Assembly: GCA_018343915.1 (NCBI GenBank)
Contig: JABRWF010000008.1
Coordinates: 2,790,001 to 2,854,000, forward strand
DNA length: 64,000 bases
Reading direction: 5' to 3'
DNA from: Agroathelia rolfsii
Lineage: Eukaryota > Basidiomycota > Agaricomycetes > Amylocorticiales > Amylocorticiaceae
Shown here: piece after piece, positions 1 through 16,009 of the stretch
How positions within the stretch are numbered: position 1 is the stretch's first letter
Layout: every line of letters begins with the position of its first letter
Made by a program: the position numbers and the translations under genes
Notes under the pieces: generated by a model
What the model saw: only the letters and a program-made list of their open reading frames with translations
What the model was told of the DNA's origin: nothing
Database searches by the model: none

Positions 1-3000
1 TAGGCGAATAGATGGGGCTTTGCCCGACTGACGGATGGCTCTGGATACGATATTCTGGAGTTCCGCAGATGAAAGTGTCCACTGTGCCGCCTCGAGCGTC
101 ATGCCTCGCCATGACACCGGCGTCGTGTGGAATCTGGGAGTGGAATGACCAGTCGTAGGGCCGCCGACAAACGTAGTATTGTGTGATGACATTGGCGGAT
201 CGCTTCCCGTGCGTGGGTTGCTAACTACGGATGAGACCGAGCCCTGCCTGTCTCGGTAAGTCGGGGCACTAGCATTGGCACTAGGCCGACGCGGCCCCAA
301 AGGAAGAGGCGGGCGACGACGGGCCCTTGGGCCTGACGGCCCTGAGATACTGCTGGTTCGATGACCGGTTGGTATAACCTCAGGAATATCCCGTGGCGGA
401 GGAGTAATTCCCGCCGAATTTAAGGGTGTGCTCCCAACAAGGGAGCTGAGAGGGACAGATTCTCGTGACAAGTCCCTGGTATGGGTAAGAGCAGGCGGAG
501 GCGCAGAGGGCTGGTATGGCGGAGGGGGAACATTTGCCAAGAGATGCGACGAGGCCGGATTTACCTCTTCCAATACAATAGGCACAGTCTGATTGGGAGC
601 TGTTGGTTCGTGAATCGCAAGATTTTGAGGTAACGGTGGGGGTGGAGGGATGGAGCCGAAGGGATCGCGAAACAGAGGAGGTGTGGTGCTCTGGCTGAAA
701 GGAGGAGGCGTGATTTTCTCAGGAGTGGGGGCTTCTGTGGGCGGCGATGGCATTTCCCAAGGTTGTTCTCCATGGTGGAAAGACGAAGCAGCCACGCCAT
801 CAGGAGGGGACCCAGAGCTAACCTTTTCTTGCTCTTCGACTACAGTGACAGGCGGTCTATCCTCAAGCGGAGAGGGGGGATATGCCTCAGGCTGTATGGG
901 ACTATCTTTTGCGAGGGCACCCTGCGTCTCCAACGGGCTCGAGGATTGACCAGCTATCACTTCTTGGTCTTGGACAACCGACGCTTGGTTACGAGCAACA
1001 ACAGAGGCGACTTCGGAGCTCGACGTCACCGAGGCAGATTGAGACTGCGCAGGGGATGTAGACGGACTTCTGTTATACACCTCTCTTAGAGGAGAGATCG
1101 TCGTCGCGCTGGCAGTGGCTGGTGTTTGCGTCGCAGAGTCACCACCAGAGGAGGATATTTCTTCCACTGGTGTCAATACAGCTCGTGTCCGCGCGATCTC
1201 CGCCGCCGGCTTCGCTCTGATCAGGACCGGGTTTGTGAGCGATCGAGTGAGCATGACCTGCTGGGCAAGTTTAATCTGAGGCGTGGGCTCTGCACTGGCA
1301 GGTGTAGGTGCCACATAGGGCGTGTTCGCGCTCGCCGACCAGAGGGGACTGAAAACGGATGGTGTCTCTGGGAACGTTTGCTTGTTCGCTGAGCCAGTGG
1401 AAGGTGTATTGCCAGGAGATTGAGGCAACTGAGACTGCCCATCGTCGACTAAATCAGCGTCTTCTCCAGGATACGCTTTTTCTGCTGGACCACGAACAAC
1501 ACGAATGGGAGGAGGTGCGCTACCAGACCGCTGGCGAGTAGAGATACCTTTTGTTACTGGACCGAGCATGTAGTCAAATATATCCGGTGACGCCGGAGAA
1601 GCCGAATCGGCATGGTCTGAGGATTTTGGAGCGCTAGGTTGTGATGCATTCTCTAGACTATTCCGTTGCATAGGTGATGCGGATGGATTCGAGACTAGTT
1701 GGGATAGATTGGATATGCGAACGACAGATGAAAAGATGCCAGAAGATCGGGAGTCTGAGCTGCCCAGAGGAGAATGTGGCACGTGAACAGAATTAGGTCG
1801 GCGAGGGGCGAAAGGGAGTCGAGCAATGGACCGCTGCTGTTGTTGCTGTCCATTGGTAGATTCGATGTTAGGCCTAGCTAGTTGAGTCTCCGAGTTGGCA
1901 TGATGGATTACCCATCGTGGTTTGACTATAGAATCAAATAACGTATTCAATAATCAAGCATGCAAAGGAGAAGGGGATCAAACTTACTAGACGTTCGCGG
2001 CTTCCTAGAGGCCACCGGTATCGGCTGAAGGTCTAGTTTTGGTCTCTTCGACCTATGACTGGACACACTTGTGCTACCACTCCTGCTACCACTTCCACTG
2101 TCGCCGATACTCCCTGTGCTCACCCTGTAATATCCCCTGGAGCTCCTACGACTGGCCGGACTGCTTATGTCTCCCTGCGAAGCATATATCGATCCCTCCC
2201 GTTCTTCTTGCCCTTGATCCTCCTTGAGAGTCCCCAACCCTGAGATCGATACCCGCACATGTCCGTGTCCATCCAACGACAATGATGCTCGATTCGGTTG
2301 CGTATGTCCATCTACCGACATCAGATCCCCGTGCCCATCTGCACTCTCCGGCACTCCAAAACCATCCAGTCTGTCAAACGAAGGCCTCTCCCCCGTGGGC
2401 GGGGCCGAAACAAATTGGAACCTATCCAGAAGTTGGTTAATGTCCTGCCCGCTCTCCTCGGACATCGGCACACTCGTGTTCGTGAGTGGCCCGTTGCTGC
2501 TCGGGATCGCAAACGACGTGGGCGAGGGCCGCGCGGCGGACAGAACTTGGGCCGGTGAGGAGGTCGAGGACGGTCTGCCGATGCTCTCATTATGTACCGA
2601 TGATACCATCACCACCTGCCCCGCTGAGAGGAAGGGGGGGCTGAGCGGGCCTGTACTAGGGCCCGGGCTCGTGACAGACGATTCATGCTGGTCCGGAGAG
2701 ATGAGGACTTCGTGGCTGTCTGAGGCGCTGTCGCTTACAGAGGCAGTCGGGTGTGAGCTCGATGGGGCTGGCGAAGACACTTCTGAGATCCTAGATATGC
2801 GTCTTTCGGCTTGTCTAATGTCATGGGGGAACAAACCGTTAGAGGAAGAGGCACTGCTTGCGGGCGGATGGGGCGATGACAGGCCCTGAAGAACGCGAAG
2901 ACCGTCGTTGGAGGCAAGTCCCGGTAAGTCTATACTCCCGTTCCTCCTGGCTTTCCTTGCAGCCGACCTGGGAGTTATCGGAGGTGGTGGAGGGTATAGA

Positions 3001-4307
3001 TTCGCACTGGAGGCGGGGCTCTGGGCAACCTGTTCTGGGAGTGGTGGCACAGGCGGGACATCATCGTCGTCATAGACGCCCGTGATGGTGCCGTTGGGGC
3101 CTCCACTGATACGCCAATGAGGTGACGCCGATGTTCCAAACAATTCACTATCTCTTCGTGGCAGCGTTGCCGAGTCCTGGCGTGTCAATTTGTATCGCGA
3201 CGAGGCGCGGCGGGAGCTCGCCCGAGATGGTGATGGAGACTGGCCTCCTGAGTACGGAGAGAGAATAAATGTGTTTGCGATCAGAGCACGCGCGATGGTT
3301 GTCCCGGATATGGCAGATGAGGCAGGTGATGCTGAAGAGTCCTCATCGACGTCTAGGAGGTCTTCTTGCTTCACTTTGGAAGATGATGGTCCAAAGCTAG
3401 ACACTAAGTTAGGAGGATATTGAGGTTCGACTCCCGCTGTTGGAGGTTTTCGCTTCCGAGAGCTGGATGGAGGAAAAACGGATGATCGGTCCGAACTATG
3501 TTCCGTCTGTAATTTGGGCCTGCGTGGGTTCGAGGTGGGAATTTTTATAGGTGCAGGTGGTAATTTACGAGCATGCGATAGGGTCTGGGGCAAACGTATA
3601 TTCAGCTTACTCGCGCCTTATGAAGTTGAAGGCAACAAACCTGGCTGCTGCGCCAGCCATCAATTGGAACGTCGGCGAAATCAACAAAGCTAGATGTCTA
3701 TCGTAGGAAGGAAAGAAAAGTTAGGGAATGTGTGTGAGATTGTACAAGGGCGCAAACAACTAACATCATCGCGTAGACGAGTATGCATTTGACGATCCCT
3801 CTGTGGTAGCCCAGTTAAAACGTCTTCACCACTGCGGGTGCCACTTCTATCCTTGTTCGACCTTGCCATAGGCTTGTTGGTATCACCATCGTCTTCATTT
3901 ACGCCTCTGACGCCGTCCTGGAAAAGTCGGCTGAATGACTCGGACTCGAAGGTAAGGTGGACCTGAGGCGAAATCGAATCCACACGTTGATGCCGCATCG
4001 TAGGACTATCTTGAGCTTGGTTGTCCACTTTGGATGCATCTCGAGTATATCCTATGTCATACTCATTCCCTTCATTGCGTCCAACATCACTAGGGCGTGG
4101 TGAAGTATCCTCGAGGCCATGAGAGCCATACGGTGAGTATATTTCGACGATGTTTGGTGATGCAAAGGATGCAGGTGAGTCGGGCACTTCCAGGCGAGAA
4201 CTGTTTGCCTTGGACTCGCGCGAAGTAGTATGCAATATGCTATTACTGGCATTTTTCCACTTCCTCCCCGTCTTTATCTTCGTCCCCGACAACAGGTTTG
4301 CAAACAT
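1..4307 (-). CDS. Large disordered Ser/Pro-rich protein, 3' end off the window
   Basis: I do not recognise the family. Translation starts at ATG 4307. The reading frame continues through exons 4307-3765, 3697-3641, 3584-1988 and 1925 to the left edge, joined by GT-AG introns that keep frame. The visible protein exceeds 1,300 residues and is almost entirely low complexity: Ser/Pro/Ala-rich, with PPPP runs, RRASSR-like basic patches and polyglutamine around 1840. No catalytic domain or membrane segment is visible. Such long disordered fungal proteins are often cortical or cytoskeletal scaffolds or transcriptional regulators, but nothing here decides between these. The short exon 3697-3641 is inferred only from frame continuity. 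The stop codon lies beyond position 1. Confidence 0.75.
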
Positions 4308-6227
4308 TGCGGAGACGATAACCTGCCACAGCTACGCTTCCCAATCAAACCGAGGAGGGAAGATTCGCCCGAGTGTCTCCAGAGTTGTAGGTTCAAAGAA
4401 AGACTGTGGAATAGATGTTCCACAGATAGAAAAAAAACAAGGGTAGGCAAGACCAGGTAAGCGGAGAGACGTAGTTACAGAGAGAGTTGTAAGCAGTTCA
4501 AATCATAGCTGAACAGAAGGGGAATATCGGCATCATGTGAAATGATGATCATCATGATGGTGACGCTTTTACTACTTTAAAATACCGCACACCGCATATC
4601 ATTGCTGCATGGAGAAAAAGGTTATACGTGGCTAGAAATTTCACGAATGTTCCGCTTTGATGCACAGTCAAGTTCAATCGTCGAAACATTTCAATTCCGA
4701 GTGTGTAGTAGTACTGCGCTCGCAATGAGGAAATGGACCAGTCTACTCGGTGGTAAATGCTTACTAAAGATAGGGTGAAGTAAGCGAGAGTGGCGTGGTG
4801 GCGTCGGCTGTAGCCACCCGGGTTCATAGCTCCGCTTCGCGCTCCCCTCATCAATCTGGACCACCAGCTCTGATGCCATCCTTCCAATCCCTCGCAGCCA
4901 GGGTAGCTTCTGTGCTGATTGTTGTTAATAAATAGTTTTCCACTCTTCTCAGATGCGAACCAACTACTGTGCTGGCCTCTATTCTTATCATACTACACCT
5001 TGGTCTCCAGACTACCAGATGCATGGCACTATTTGGCTGTGCACTAATCCGCATCAATCATCATAGCTTGGAAAATTGATTGACAACATTGTGTCTTGCG
5101 CTGCCGAGCCACGAAACATGAGAATATTCCCAACTGCTGCTTTGCATGTTCCAGTTGCCACAATCCTCGTTTATCATCCTGCATAGATATCTTTGGACGT
5201 AGCTTTTTTGTTACATGAATCACAGGATGCTACTAGAAAAGACTGCCTTGAAATGGGCCTAACATAAATTTCTTCCATTGCTCCATAATGATCACATTGG
5301 TCATACCCGTATCCATATAACTCATGCACTCATGTGTTTGGACACATTATCTACGTTTCCCGTACGCTCAATATTCGCATGGTCGATTTTCAAAATCCAT
5401 CATCCATCATTTGCTTAGGTTGAGAGTGGCTATGTACCGTTCCCAGCTAGCGCATGTGCGTGTCAGGGATGTGATATTTTGTGACATATTGCTGTAAAGC
5501 AAAAGCATCAAAAATTCATATTGGGCCCGATATTCTTTATCATAGCGCCATTGATTGATTCAGTCCATACTCTTAAATACGTGAATAATTTTCGTTGGAA
5601 GTCCATGGTCGTGATGTGTTGAGACCAACAGCTGTGAAGTAAGCATACCATGAATTGGAGATCGAGTCGGAAAGCGTTCAAAAAACGTAAGGCATGATGA
5701 GATCATCTACGGACTATGGACGCAGCTGTATGCTGTCAGAAATTGAATTATCAATAAATGCCTGAAGTTATAGACACAGACACATCATGGTCGGCATTAT
5801 TAGACGAAATCTGAGATGCTAGATCATGATTAATGCGTGCTTTATCATGTGCGCCCCAGCAAACGACAGAAAGCTGCTTTATATTGCATAGCTAAAGCGA
5901 TTCAGTGTGAAAGTAGTAGGATTAGTGAAGAGGATAGGTTACAGGAGTGTATCACCAAGAATGCAGTAGCAAGCAAACAAACGATAAGTAGTGCATAATA
6001 TGCATAAATATGGCCATATATGGGCCATGTTTTGCTTCCGTAATAGTTGTCTTGAGCTATGACGTCGATGGAGATCATCGCCAAATCATTCATGGCAAAC
6101 GGCGTACCTTGGTGCCCACTAGCACTGGCACTGCTGGACAAACGTAATTTCACCTCTCTGTTGCAGTCGACCATCTCCCTCCTATCCCGATCCTCATTTT
6201 GCTTGGCCTCTGCGAAGACAAGAAAAC
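4308..6227. other. Intergenic, no gene seen
   Basis: This 1.9 kb lies between the divergently transcribed disordered-protein gene and the membrane-protein gene. Only short frames without domain signatures occur on either strand. It should hold both promoters. I see no RNA gene or repeat. Confidence 0.5.
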
Positions 6228-7547
6228 ATGCCTGGCCATCACGACGAGTTGGCTATCGACTTTTCCAATCCGGCTGTTAAGGAATATCTCGCTCTTATTC
6301 GGTTCGTCTTTTTGCATCAAAATTTGCAAATCAAATAATGAGCCTCTCTCACCTGGATAAAGACTGCAGGTCTTGACCCCCTTGTCCCTCTTGATTAATA
6401 TCGCTACGTTGGCAGTATGCAGTTCTTTTGTCAAACCATCAATTGGTAGGATAGCTTCTTATTGATGCATCTCTTGAACAAGAACTCATTCTATGACTCT
6501 AGGTGGCCTAGCAAGGATTCATCCTACAACGCTCTCCCCTAGTCATGGGGTCACGCTGGTTTATATCGCATTCATATATCTGGGACAGATCGGCTATTGT
6601 GTTTTGCTCGTCCTGGCGAGGAAAGCAGAAACAAAAGTGTCACTATCTCTTCTGAATATTCACTATATGTGCTAAGCGTTGCAATTATAATATAGAAAGC
6701 TCTAATCAAAGGTGTCGGATTTGCATTAGTCGCTGCCAACTGGATTATGGCGGCATGGGCCATCTCTTTCGTATGTCATATATCCTGTCAATCTAGAGCA
6801 TCGTTCTGATAATATAACCATCTCTTAGGTATTCGAGCAATGGCTTCTCACAACGATCTGCCAAGGCCTTCTTATCGTCCTTCTGACCTACTCTAATGTT
6901 GCCTTGCTTGTATATCATCCACCTGTTCGTTCTCGGCCGCTCGATACGGCATTAATTCATGCGCCGATGCGGTTTTTCCTCATCTTGCCAGTCATGCTAG
7001 GCTTTGCGCATTGTCTCTTGTAAGTGTCCGTTGTGCATTGCTCTATTGGTTCATCTAATGGCATATCGAATGATTCTATAGCCTCACAATGGACCTTACC
7101 TGGAATCCAAATATGCACCCAGAATACTACGCGCGCAACCCCTGGCCAGGATTCGGTGTGTTACTGGGCACGAACCTTCTCGGTCTCTTCATCGTGCTTT
7201 ACCGTCGTGACTTTGTTTGGACCGTCGCGGCGACGTGGATTTGCGTGTCTGAGTGGAGCGCAAGGCCAAAGGCAACGCCTGTCTATGTATGTCATACCTT
7301 TATTTGCGACCTCTTGAAGCGTGGATAATTTCTGACTTAATTTTCTCATCACAAGATCTTAGCCATACTATTCACGGTCTTGCATCCGTTTGCACTCTTC
7401 ACATCGTTCGCCTATAGCCACTTGACGAGGAACAACCGCCGTGAAGGCCGTATCGCACTTCCTCCCGATGACCAAGAACAGGCCATCCCGGAGCAAGCCA
7501 ATGGACAAGCTCCGAGGGAGGTCGACGAAGATAACCTCTGGGGTTGA
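6228..7547 (+). CDS. Multi-pass membrane protein of unknown function
   Basis: The start at ATG 6228 opens with MPGHHDELAIDF. Short exons follow, separated by about 50 bp introns, ending at TGA 7545-7547. About seven or eight hydrophobic segments are visible, for example LLINIATLAVCSSF, LVYIAFIYLGQIGYCVLLVL, ALVAANWIMAAWAISF, LLIVLLTYSNVALLVY, FFLILPVMLGFAHCLL, VLLGTNLLGLFIVLY and LAILFTVLHPFALFTSFAY. The C-terminal tail is hydrophilic and Glu/Gln-rich, and there is no N-terminal signal peptide. A loop reads MHPEYYARNPWPGFG. I cannot assign a family with certainty. The exact first donor site (near 6302-6306) is ambiguous. It converges with the ESA1-like gene downstream. Confidence 0.7.
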
Positions 7548-9833
<2,286 letters not shown>

Positions 9834-10078
9834 TCAACGAGAAAAATATCGAGAAATTGTGGTGCAGGACAGTTGATTGCACAGGGAAAAGTTGCAAGAT
9901 GAGGCTTACGCGCCCGTCGCGGAGATGGTCGGGGAAGGTCACGTGTAGTGTGGCTGTGAGGCGTCCGGAACAATCGATGCTTCCGGTGGCTGACAGTGGC
10001 TGGCCTACTCTGCTCTCCCAGTTCGGACGAAGAGTCCGATGACTCATCTACACAACTTGAATCTTGGAGCTCATCGCG
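9834..10078. promoter_or_regulatory. Shared divergent promoter, ESA1/threonine synthase
   Basis: Only 245 bp separate the two start codons, which point away from each other, so both promoters must lie here or overlap the first exons. I see no clear TATA box, which fits housekeeping genes. This is inferred from layout only. Confidence 0.5.
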
Positions 10079-11954
10079 ATGAAGTACTTTTCGACAAGAG
10101 GCCATCCTAAGGAGCTTTCTTTTGAGGAGGTAAGACCAGATCCCCTGCATCAGGCTATTTCTGATTATCTCTGCACACCGCTCACTAGACAGTTCTCACA
10201 GGCTTAGCCCCTGATGGTGGATTGTACATCCCTGTAGCGATCCCCCAGCTTCCCGTGAACTGGGAGTCCAAATGGAGCTCGTATTCATTCCAGGAGCTAT
10301 CGCACGCCGTACTGTCACTCTATATCTCGCCGTCAGAAATATCATCAGAGGAACTGCGAGTGTTGATTGATAAATCATATTCCACCTTCCGCCATCCAGA
10401 TGTCACGCCTGTCAAACAGCTAAACGAAAAGCTCTACATCCTGGAGCTGTTTCACGGCCCAACATTTGCATTTAAAGATGTAGCGCTTCAACTGCTTGGA
10501 AATCTCTTCGAATTTTTCCTGGCCAGAAGAAACGCTACCAAGGCTCCCGGCGAAAGGAGAGAGAAGTTGACGGTCGTAGGCGCAACCAGTGGTGATACTG
10601 GAAGGTAATGCAACGGGGGATCTATGGAGTAATTCACGATTTAATCTTCATCATTTACAGTGCCGCGATCTACGGCCTTCGGAACAAAGCTGATGTATCC
10701 ATCTTCATCCTTCATCCTAAGGGACGAGTTTCTCCTATTCAAGAGGCCCAGATGACGACCGTACTAGATGCTAACGTACACAATGTGGCTGTCAAGGCCA
10801 CTTTTGATGATTGTCAGGTTCGTGGAATTTATTCAGCTTTAAGTTTAACTAAATTGAAAGTTATTACAGGATATCGTCAAGGCCCTCTTCAGTGATAAGC
10901 AATTCAACGACAAACATCGTCTCGGCGCAGTTAACTCCATCAATTGGGCACGTATCCTTGCTCAGACAGTCTATTACTTCCTCTCCTACTTTCACGTGCG
11001 TCGGCAAATTCCTGCGGGATCACAGATCCAATACGTTGTTCCTACGGGAAATTTTGGTGACATTCTCGCGGGGTATTATGCCAAGCGTATGGGCTTGCCT
11101 ATCGGAAAGCTCGTTGTGGCCACCAACTCAAACGATATCTTGGCTCGCTTCTGGAAAAGTGGCCGGTATGAGAAGATCGATTCTGGTGTTGTTGAACCCG
11201 TCAATGGCGCGTCAGATGGAAAACAAGCCAGCCACGGTGTTAAGGAGACACTCAGCCCCGCCATGGACATCCTGGTGTCAAGCAACTTTGAACGACTGTT
11301 GTGGTACCTCGCCGAAGGATTCGTCGAGAACGATAATCAGCAACGAAGGTCGAAGGCATCGGAGCTTCTCGCCAGCTGGATGAGTAAGGTTAAAAGCGAT
11401 GGAAGAGTTGAAGTCCCCACTCAAGTCTTGCAATTGGCGAGGGAAGACTTCTTAGCTGAGCGTGTCTCTGATGAAGAGGTAATGAGCTATCTGATCTTTG
11501 TAACATATTTAGTAATTGACATGATTTAAACTCCTAGACTCTAAATACTATCCGAGCTCACTTCGACGGCAAGCCGGCGTACGTTGCTGATCCACATACT
11601 TCCGTTGGTCTTGCAGCAGCACACGTCATTGCACCAAACAAGTATGATTCTAAATATTTCACTTATTTGCTCATGGAGTTCATGAATACACTTTTTAGTT
11701 CTTCAAACACCGTCCAGGTTGTCCTTTCTACAGCCCATCCAGCTAAATTCTCTGAAGCCGTTGCTCGAGCTCTCGAGGGCAATTCACACTTCAACTTTGA
11801 TCGCGATGTGTTACCGCCAGAGTTCCATGGACTGCTTGAACGGGAGAGGCGAGTGCTTGACGTTGAAGCACCTGATCCGGAACTGGTTAAGCAGCTTATC
11901 GAAAAAATACTGGGCAGTTCGACACCTACCACGGATATTGCTGCCAATGTTTAA
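10079..11954 (+). CDS. THR4: Threonine synthase
   Basis: PLP enzyme converting O-phosphohomoserine to threonine in the cytosol, the last step of threonine synthesis. It starts at ATG 10079 (MKYFSTRGHPKELSFEE), a standard threonine-synthase N-terminus, and ends at TAA 11952-11954. The N-terminal part has LAPDGGLYIP. The PLP lysine lies in LFHGPTFAFKDVALQLLG, followed by VGATSGDTG (phosphate-binding loop) and VPTGNFGDILAGYYAKRMG. Introns of about 50-60 bp occur at 10130, near 10604, 10817, 11480 and 11641. Length (over 500 residues) fits the fungal enzyme. No lesion was seen. It converges with the first GH95 gene, leaving about 95 bp between stops. Confidence 0.93.
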
Positions 11955-12049
11955 GTTAATTGTTTTTGATGCCTTCGGAATCACACTTCAAAATGGAAAC
12001 AAGGTTTTTTTTACAAGTTGTATCGAACCAAAAGGCCTTCCACATGTTC

Positions 12050-15000
12050 TTAAAAGATCGTAATAGTTGTAGTCGCCCCTTTTGCCAATGTAATTGTCAA
12101 GGTAGTACCGCTAAGTGATGGATGTCCCAAGGTAGCGGTCGCTTTCTTTCCCTTGAAAGAATCAGAGTGTAATACAACGGTACGCGCTTCGATTGCTTTG
12201 TCTGAGCGCAGTGTGAATTTGGTCACAGCGCTATTGGACCATGTGAGATCAATTCCCAGACCGTCTCGAAGACGGCCGCCTGTGAATGAACCCAAGGGCC
12301 AATTGAATGGCAACGCCGGGAGTAGGTTGACTTGAGTAACGTTACGATACCTGAAAGGAGTGTCAAGATATGTAAATAGCGAAACTTGAACAGGAAGCCC
12401 ATACTCTTTGGTGGAATCCAGGCTTTGAAAGAGCATGTTAATCACGGCAGCCGGTGAGCCACCATTAGCATCCATCTATGAAGAAGGTTTGGAATTAGAA
12501 CTGTAGAATCATTATCGTGATATTAACCCAGATACCTGGAACACATTATCATGCCCACTATACATGCTCAAGAGGTTGCCTGGCCAAGCATGATTATTGA
12601 GGTGGAAGCTAAGAGGGTTATTTAAAGATGGTTACCATTCAAATTCTCATGAATCGTGTAACGATACTCGAAACCTGCCCAACTAGAATTCTTTAGGCCG
12701 CTTGCAACGACGGAACGCATGATCTTTTCCCATCCTTTTGCTTCGTTAGTCTCATTGAGGTCGTCCCAATTCCTTTTCAACATACCTGCATCGCTGTCAA
12801 CAGTTCCATTTCCACGAGCATTCAAAGAGACTGCGGCGGCTTCCAGAATTGACTGGTTTCCGAGAGACTGTCCATAGTATCCGCTGATTTCCCATCCCGG
12901 ATAAACGCCCAGTAAGTGACTCAGATGACGGTGCTGGTCTGTCTGATTGTCCATGTCGATCTTGAACTCTACACAAGATATGAGCATTATTCAATTTTTT
13001 CTTGAATGACAACACATTTACCTTGGAGTTGACCCCAACTACCTATGCGCATTCCGGGGTATAAATGCTCTAATGAGGAGGTGACATTTGAGATAAATGC
13101 GATGTCTTCGTCTCCTGCTGCCTCATAGACCTTGAGAATGTTGTGCAGAAGCTCGAAGATTTGCTGTACGTAAATTGAGTATAATTTTATTGACCAAGAT
13201 GATGAAAAACCAAGATATTTACTTGCTGATTCCAAGTGCAGGCCAGAGTTACAGGATCTACAAAGATCAGGGTTAACTTCATAGATCCTGGGTATGAAAA
13301 AGATTGATACATTGTTCAGGAGAGTTGCAAGGTGCTACGACATAGGTGCCGTCATTGAAGTATGTGTCTTCAAGTAGGAAACTCATTTGGAATTGGGCAT
13401 GAGCCTGTACGTCAAATCCAGAGATTAAAATTCGGTTTAGAATAGAAGACAAAAGCATTATTTACCTTCATAAGAGGGTATGTCACAGCCTGGAAGAACG
13501 TAGTATTGCTAGGATTGTAGACATAATGATCATACAAATGTTGAAGCAACCATGCAGATGTAGCCTACGCTTCTGGATGAGCAATAAGGCATGCCTAATT
13601 ACTGAGAAACCACTTACAGTGAAGTCGGTCCTGTATCGAATGTCTGAGATAATGTAAATACTTATACAAAGGCATACAACTTACCACTCGGGATTGTAAG
13701 TACCATCATACCAGCCTTGCATACCGGTATAGCCAAATGTATTCGCTGACCCATGAGCAACAAAACCATCTGCACCATACAGAATGGTAGCTGTATCTGT
13801 TCCCCGGTCTTTTAGCGCGTACTATCGTGCTCGTTAGGCAGTCTGTTCATCTTAGGGAGAATACAGAAAACGTACCAGTATCCAGTTACCCATGTTTTCT
13901 ATGCCTTGTGCGATGCCTGTGGCTTCTCCTGACCATTGCATCATTTCCTAACAAGAGCAAGTCCCTAAATATATTATTTAGTCAATCACATATCGGCTTA
14001 CAATGTTAATGTCCAAAGTAAAACAACCATCCCAAGGGTTGGTTGAGTCAATCGCCCAAATTCCTTGGAGGTTGGGAGGAACATAATTCGTTCTAGGTCT
14101 TGTGCTCGAAATAAGTAGATGTCTGCCGAAGCTATATTCGAACATCCAAAGTATGAGCATATGCGCATGTTAAACACTATCCAGTGAACTCACCTGTACA
14201 CAACATATTCAAGAAGAGGAGAGCCGACATTGAGATCATATTCATTTATGAGCTGGTCTGTGGGCAAGGCAGTTGCTGTGGCATTGCTTGCTTGACCAAT
14301 GTCAAGTGTGAAAGCATGTGACAACGAGAAATAATCGGCTATGTGAGCAGCTACGAAGGTTCTTAGTATAACATCGTGGTAATTGTGCATCTGTATCAAT
14401 CGCTTACATAGGAGATTAGCCAAAGACGTCTTAATTGCAGCAACTAATGTTCTAACGACCGCCGCATGAGGATCCACACCATGGCAAGTGTATCCTGATG
14501 CTTTGTTGCAGTTTTCAAGATCAAATCTAAGGATTTTCGTCAGCATCAACAACGCAATCAAGCTGCACATAACGCTTACTCAGTCTCTCCTGTCCATATG
14601 ACCCAGCTTTCTTTGGCTCCCGCAACCGAAAGTGTACCGTTGTTTGCGCACGAGATTTTACCACCTGTTACACCTATGTATGCTTGTACTTCGTAGAGCA
14701 TAGGCTGAGCAATCCCATCCGTCGTATCATTCAAACGACCTCTCTGGATGATGGTTTGGTTTGAACTAGAGCAAAGTGCTGCACGCAGGAAATTTAATCA
14801 ATGAAAGAGAAAGAGAAAGATGAAACGATTTACGTTCAGGAACCGTTCCCACGGGTGTGGATAAAGAATAAGACAAAGAAAGCACTGAATCGTTGGCCGT
14901 TGTATGTGTAACACAAACTTGGGCGGGATAACTACAGAATGATACGCTTTTCTATGGGTTAGGTGGACGTTTACGGGCATCGCTGTGGCTAGGAATCGAA

Positions 15001-16009
15001 ATCATACCGGCTGTATGCTACATGATTTGCTGTCCAAGTTATGTTAACTAGACCTTGATCCATGTCGAGTACCCGAGTATAGGTTGTGATTGTAGAGCCA
15101 GGTATTTTTGATGTGATGTTCATGATTCCGGCAGTTGAATACGAGCCCTTAAATTAATGTTAAATTAGACAAAAATGTCAGATCCTGTAAGTATACAACT
15201 CCCTCACGAAATCAAGATCATTGCTATTTCCCATCATGTTGTCAATGGCTGGCGAAAATATTAGCCTATCTATCCTCAAGTCTAATATATTGGTATTTGA
15301 GACATACAGCCTAGTCCTGTCGACATAATATTTCGGCGCGCAGCGAGTAGGTCCGCACGATCTACGTCATAGCTTGAGCACAGGCATTCAAAATATCAAT
15401 ACAAAAGACCTACATTGCGGAATCTCCGAAATGGGACCATTCTTTATGCCATGTGAGAATATTCGCGACAAGCATTATGAGGACTTACTCCAGCAGAATA
15501 TGTAGAGTTACGGAAAGGTCTACGAAGTGCATGAGAAATGACGCAATAGCACATTACAGGAATAATATTACCCTCCTGTCCAGAGTGTTGCAATATTGAT
15601 CTTTTTGCTGGCGTTAGTATTTGAATCACAGACAATGTTAGGCTATGGCATACATAGTGTGCATCGTTAGCAGGATCTCCTAGGATACTCTCCCCAAGGT
15701 AGCTGCATCATCCAAGACCAAAAAGACATTCGTTTCAAATTATTCGAGGTTGTGTAATAAAACACAAACCCGTTTCCAATTAGATAAGACCCCGTGTAAA
15801 AGTCAAGACCTAGTTAAATGTAAATAAGAGACATCTGAGTTATGCTCATCTGAGATGGATTACTGTATACCTGGGCCTTTGGACCATAGAGTATTGAGAC
15901 TTGACGGACGCGTACTCATCGAGGAGTTGCTTGGCGGGGCTATCAGTGTAATGGAGGCGCTGACGAGCCCGACTGGGCCCAAGGCCAGACCGAGGAGTGA
16001 CAGAAACAT
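12050..16009 (-). CDS. GH95-family alpha-L-fucosidase-like glycosidase, copy A
   Basis: Secreted glycoside hydrolase of family 95, whose known members remove alpha-1,2-L-fucose (or L-galactose) by an inverting mechanism. ATG 16009 begins a signal peptide (MFLSLLGLALGPVGLVSA) followed by SITLIAPP. About 20 small exons encode roughly 800 residues, ending at TAA 12050-12052. Landmarks: GRHLLISSTR and VPPNLQGIWA; the DIN motif near 14005-14013; APCNSPEQ (Glu expected as general acid); TDQHRHLSHLLGVYPGW with the expected catalytic Asp at 12937-12939; and the C-terminal GGRLRDGLGIDL. The segment before DIN reads GCFTLDIN, whereas the other copies have ADFHYDIN, so this copy may be functionally altered. 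It is first of four head-to-tail paralogs. No premature stop was found in the exons I traced. Confidence 0.85.

Noticed and set aside
2224..2889. 221-codon plus-strand frame in the disordered-protein exon
   Set aside because: It lies fully antisense to a long, better supported exon whose frame continues through neighbouring exons; low-complexity GC-rich coding sequence often leaves such mirrors.
4552..4887. 111-codon minus-strand frame in the 4.3-6.2 kb gap
   Set aside because: No conserved motif, no supporting neighbouring exons.
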